Below are positions 6,289 through 7,639 of a DNA stretch of 7,639 bases, one piece after another. The DNA comes from Moraxellaceae bacterium. GTDB lineage: Bacteria; Pseudomonadota; Gammaproteobacteria; Pseudomonadales; Moraxellaceae. The position numbers and the translations under genes were made by a program. The notes under the pieces are model-generated. The model saw nothing but the letters and a program-made list of their open reading frames with translations, did no database searches and was not told the DNA's origin. Position 1 is the stretch's first letter; each line of letters opens with the position of its first letter. The stretch spans positions 1 through 7,639 of the forward strand of contig JAJNDL010000045.1 of assembly GCA_021156385.1 (NCBI GenBank). The letters run 5' to 3'.

Positions 6289-7639
6289 ATGCTGCTTCGT
6301 TCCCTGCCGGCCCTTCTTCTCTGCCTCTCCAGCATCGCCAGCCACGCGGCCACGGAAATCAGCCATGGCATCGCCATGCATGGCAAGCCGCGATATCCCG
6401 CCGACTTCAACTCATTTGCCTACGTGAATCCGTCCGCGCCGAAAGGTGGCGACGTGCGCATGGAGGCCACCGGTACCTTCAACAGCCTGAACCCCTTCAT
6501 CAACAAGGGCGTACCGGCCGCCGGCATCCTCCATATCTACGACTCGCTGACGGTGAAGTCGGACGACGAGGCGTTCACGCTTTACGGCCTGCTGGCCGAG
6601 AAGATCGAGCGGACTCACGGCGACAACTCCTGGATCATCTATCACCTCAATCCCAAGGCCCGCTTTTCGGATGGCAAGCCACTGACTGCCGACGATGTGG
6701 TCTTCACCTTCGACATCATCCGCCGGGAAGGCGAGCCGCAGTACAAGGCGTACTACGCCGACATCGCCAAGGTCGAGGCACTGGACCGGCAGCGCGTGAA
6801 ATTCACGTTCAGGCACGGCAACAATCCGGAACTTCCCCTCATCGTCGGCCAGCTGCAGATCCTGCCGAAGCACTTCTGGGAGAAGCGCAACTTCAACAGC
6901 AACAGCCTGGAGATTCCCGTCGGCAGCGGTCCTTACAAGATCAGCCGCATCGACAACGGCCGCAGCATCACCTACATGCGCGATCCGAATTACTGGGCGG
7001 CCGACCTCCCCGTGAACCGCGGCCGCAACAATTACGACAGCATCACCTATATCTATTACCGCGACAGGACGGTTTCCCTGGAGGGCTTCAAGGCCGGCCA
7101 GTTCGACATGCGCGAGGAGTTCAAGGCCAAGTCCTGGGCCGTCGACTACAACTTTCCCGCCGTGAAGGCCGGTCATGTGAAGAAACTCGAGATTCACAAC
7201 GAGAATCCGGCCGGCATGCAGGCCTTCGCCTATAACCTGCGCCGCCCGTATTTCCAGGATGTCAGGGTGCGCGAGGCGCTGGGCTATGCCTACGACTTCG
7301 AATGGGCGAACCGCACGATGTTCTATAACGCCTACACGCGCTGCGACAGCTACTTCTCCAACTCGGAGCTGGCCGCTCACGGTACAGGAACATGCGATCC
7401 TGGAGCCTTTCCGGAAGCAGTTGCCGGCCAGCGTCTTCGGTCCTGCACCAGTGCCGGCGAAAACCGATGGCAGTGGCAATATCCGCCAGAACCTCATGCG
7501 CGCACAGCAGCTTCTGGCCGAGGCCGGCTGGCAGATACGCAACGGCAAGCTCACGGACCGCAGCGGCAAGGTCTTTACCTTCGAGATACTGCTGAACCAG
7601 CCGGAGCTCGAGCGAGTCATCAATCCCTTCCGCCAGAAC
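6289..7639 (+). CDS. YejA-like ABC transporter periplasmic oligopeptide-binding protein, apparently frameshifted, 3' end outside window
   Basis: The ATG at 6289 has AAGGA seven bases upstream and opens a Sec signal peptide (MLLRSLPALLLCLSSIASHA). The mature part matches the YejA subgroup of SBP_bac_5 proteins: HGIAMHGKPRYPADF, YVNPSAPKGG, GTFNSLNPFINKG, DSLTVKSDDEAFTLYGLLAE and ARFSDGKPLTADDVVFTFD. Such proteins capture oligopeptides or related compounds in the periplasm for an ABC importer; YejA of E. coli binds microcin C. Family similarity stops in the starting frame after NSELAAHG (about residue 365, base 7383). It resumes one frame over as AILEPFRKQLPASVFG from about 7394 and continues (RQNLMRAQQLLAEAGW, VFTFEILLNQPELERVINPF) to the window end. 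The starting frame stays open but reads as nonsense. About 450 of roughly 600 expected residues are visible. Gene order after mltD resembles Pseudomonas. Either a broken gene or a sequence error would explain it. Confidence 0.85.
   Translation, partial: MLLRSLPALLLCLSSIASHAATEISHGIAMHGKPRYPADFNSFAYVNPSAPKGGDVRMEATGTFNSLNPFINKGVPAAGILHIYDSLTVKSDDEAFTLYGLLAEKIERTHGDNSWIIYHLNPKARFSDGKPLTADDVVFTFDIIRREGEPQYKAYYADIAKVEALDRQRVKFTFRHGNNPELPLIVGQLQILPKHFWEKRNFNSNSLEIPVGSGPYKISRIDNGRSITYMRDPNYWAADLPVNRGRNNYDSITYIYYRDRTVSLEGFKAGQFDMREEFKAKSWAVDYNFPAVKAGHVKKLEIHNENPAGMQAFAYNLRRPYFQDVRVREALGYAYDFEWANRTMFYNAYTRCDSYFSNSELAAHGTGTCDPGAFPEAVAGQRLRSCTSAGENRWQWQYPPEPHARTAASGRGRLADTQRQAHGPQRQGLYLRDTAEPAGARASHQSLPPE
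7375..7396 (+). other. Frameshift site within the YejA-like gene
   Basis: Upstream codons (phase of 6289) encode SELAAHG. Downstream family-like residues AILEPF are in the phase of 7394. The net change is one extra base or two missing bases, modulo three. From memory, relatives have about ten residues between SELA and the ILEPF motif, of the kind SGLP..EEL. Here only 19 bases separate the equivalent points, which suggests loss of about 11 bases rather than a single insertion. The length comparison is from recall and not from an alignment. Confidence 0.7.

Noticed and set aside
7392..7595. 67-codon plus-strand open frame after the frameshift
   Set aside because: It is in the third phase, matching neither the upstream nor the downstream YejA-like reading, and its Ser/Arg-rich product is not recognisable.
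6412..7623. 403-codon antisense open frame over the YejA-like gene
   Set aside because: The plus strand carries clear SBP_bac_5 family motifs, and the antisense product has none.

Overview
The window is GC-rich, densely coded chromosomal DNA. The suite DnaQ / RNase HI / small methyltransferase / GloB / MltD matches a housekeeping block I recognise in Gammaproteobacteria: mltD-gloB-yafS-rnhA-dnaQ in E. coli, and the equivalent cluster in Pseudomonas, where a solute-binding protein gene also lies beside mltD. A non-enteric gammaproteobacterium is the best guess. Nothing here fixes the genus.

Layout. Two divergent gene groups leave a short shared regulatory region at 3318-3404. Leftward (minus strand): a class I SAM-methyltransferase-like gene (3317-2523), rnhA (2522-2067) and dnaQ (2067-1339) abut or overlap and look like one operon. 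After a 189-bp gap comes the 5' part of a ChpA/PilL-type chemotaxis kinase gene (1149 to beyond base 1). Rightward (plus strand): gloB (3405-4172), mltD (4315-6174) with its own likely promoter, and a YejA-like periplasmic oligopeptide-binding protein gene (6289 to beyond the window end).

Functions. rnhA and dnaQ serve replication: RNA:DNA hybrid removal and polymerase III proofreading. GloB is the second glyoxalase enzyme of methylglyoxal detoxification. MltD is a periplasmic peptidoglycan lytic transglycosylase with three LysM domains. The YejA-like protein would feed an ABC importer for peptides. The chpA-like gene points to type IV pilus or surface-sensing signalling encoded to the left.

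I see no mobile element, CRISPR array, tRNA or rRNA, and no clear undescribed system. The points most worth a second look are an apparent frameshift with local base loss inside the YejA-like gene near 7375-7396, the placement of a chpA-like gene directly after dnaQ without the usual pil genes in front and with Asp where the phospho-accepting His of its first Hpt-like module is expected, and a cysteine-free MltD that cannot be lipid-anchored like the E. coli enzyme. Several intergenic palindromes are weaker leads.
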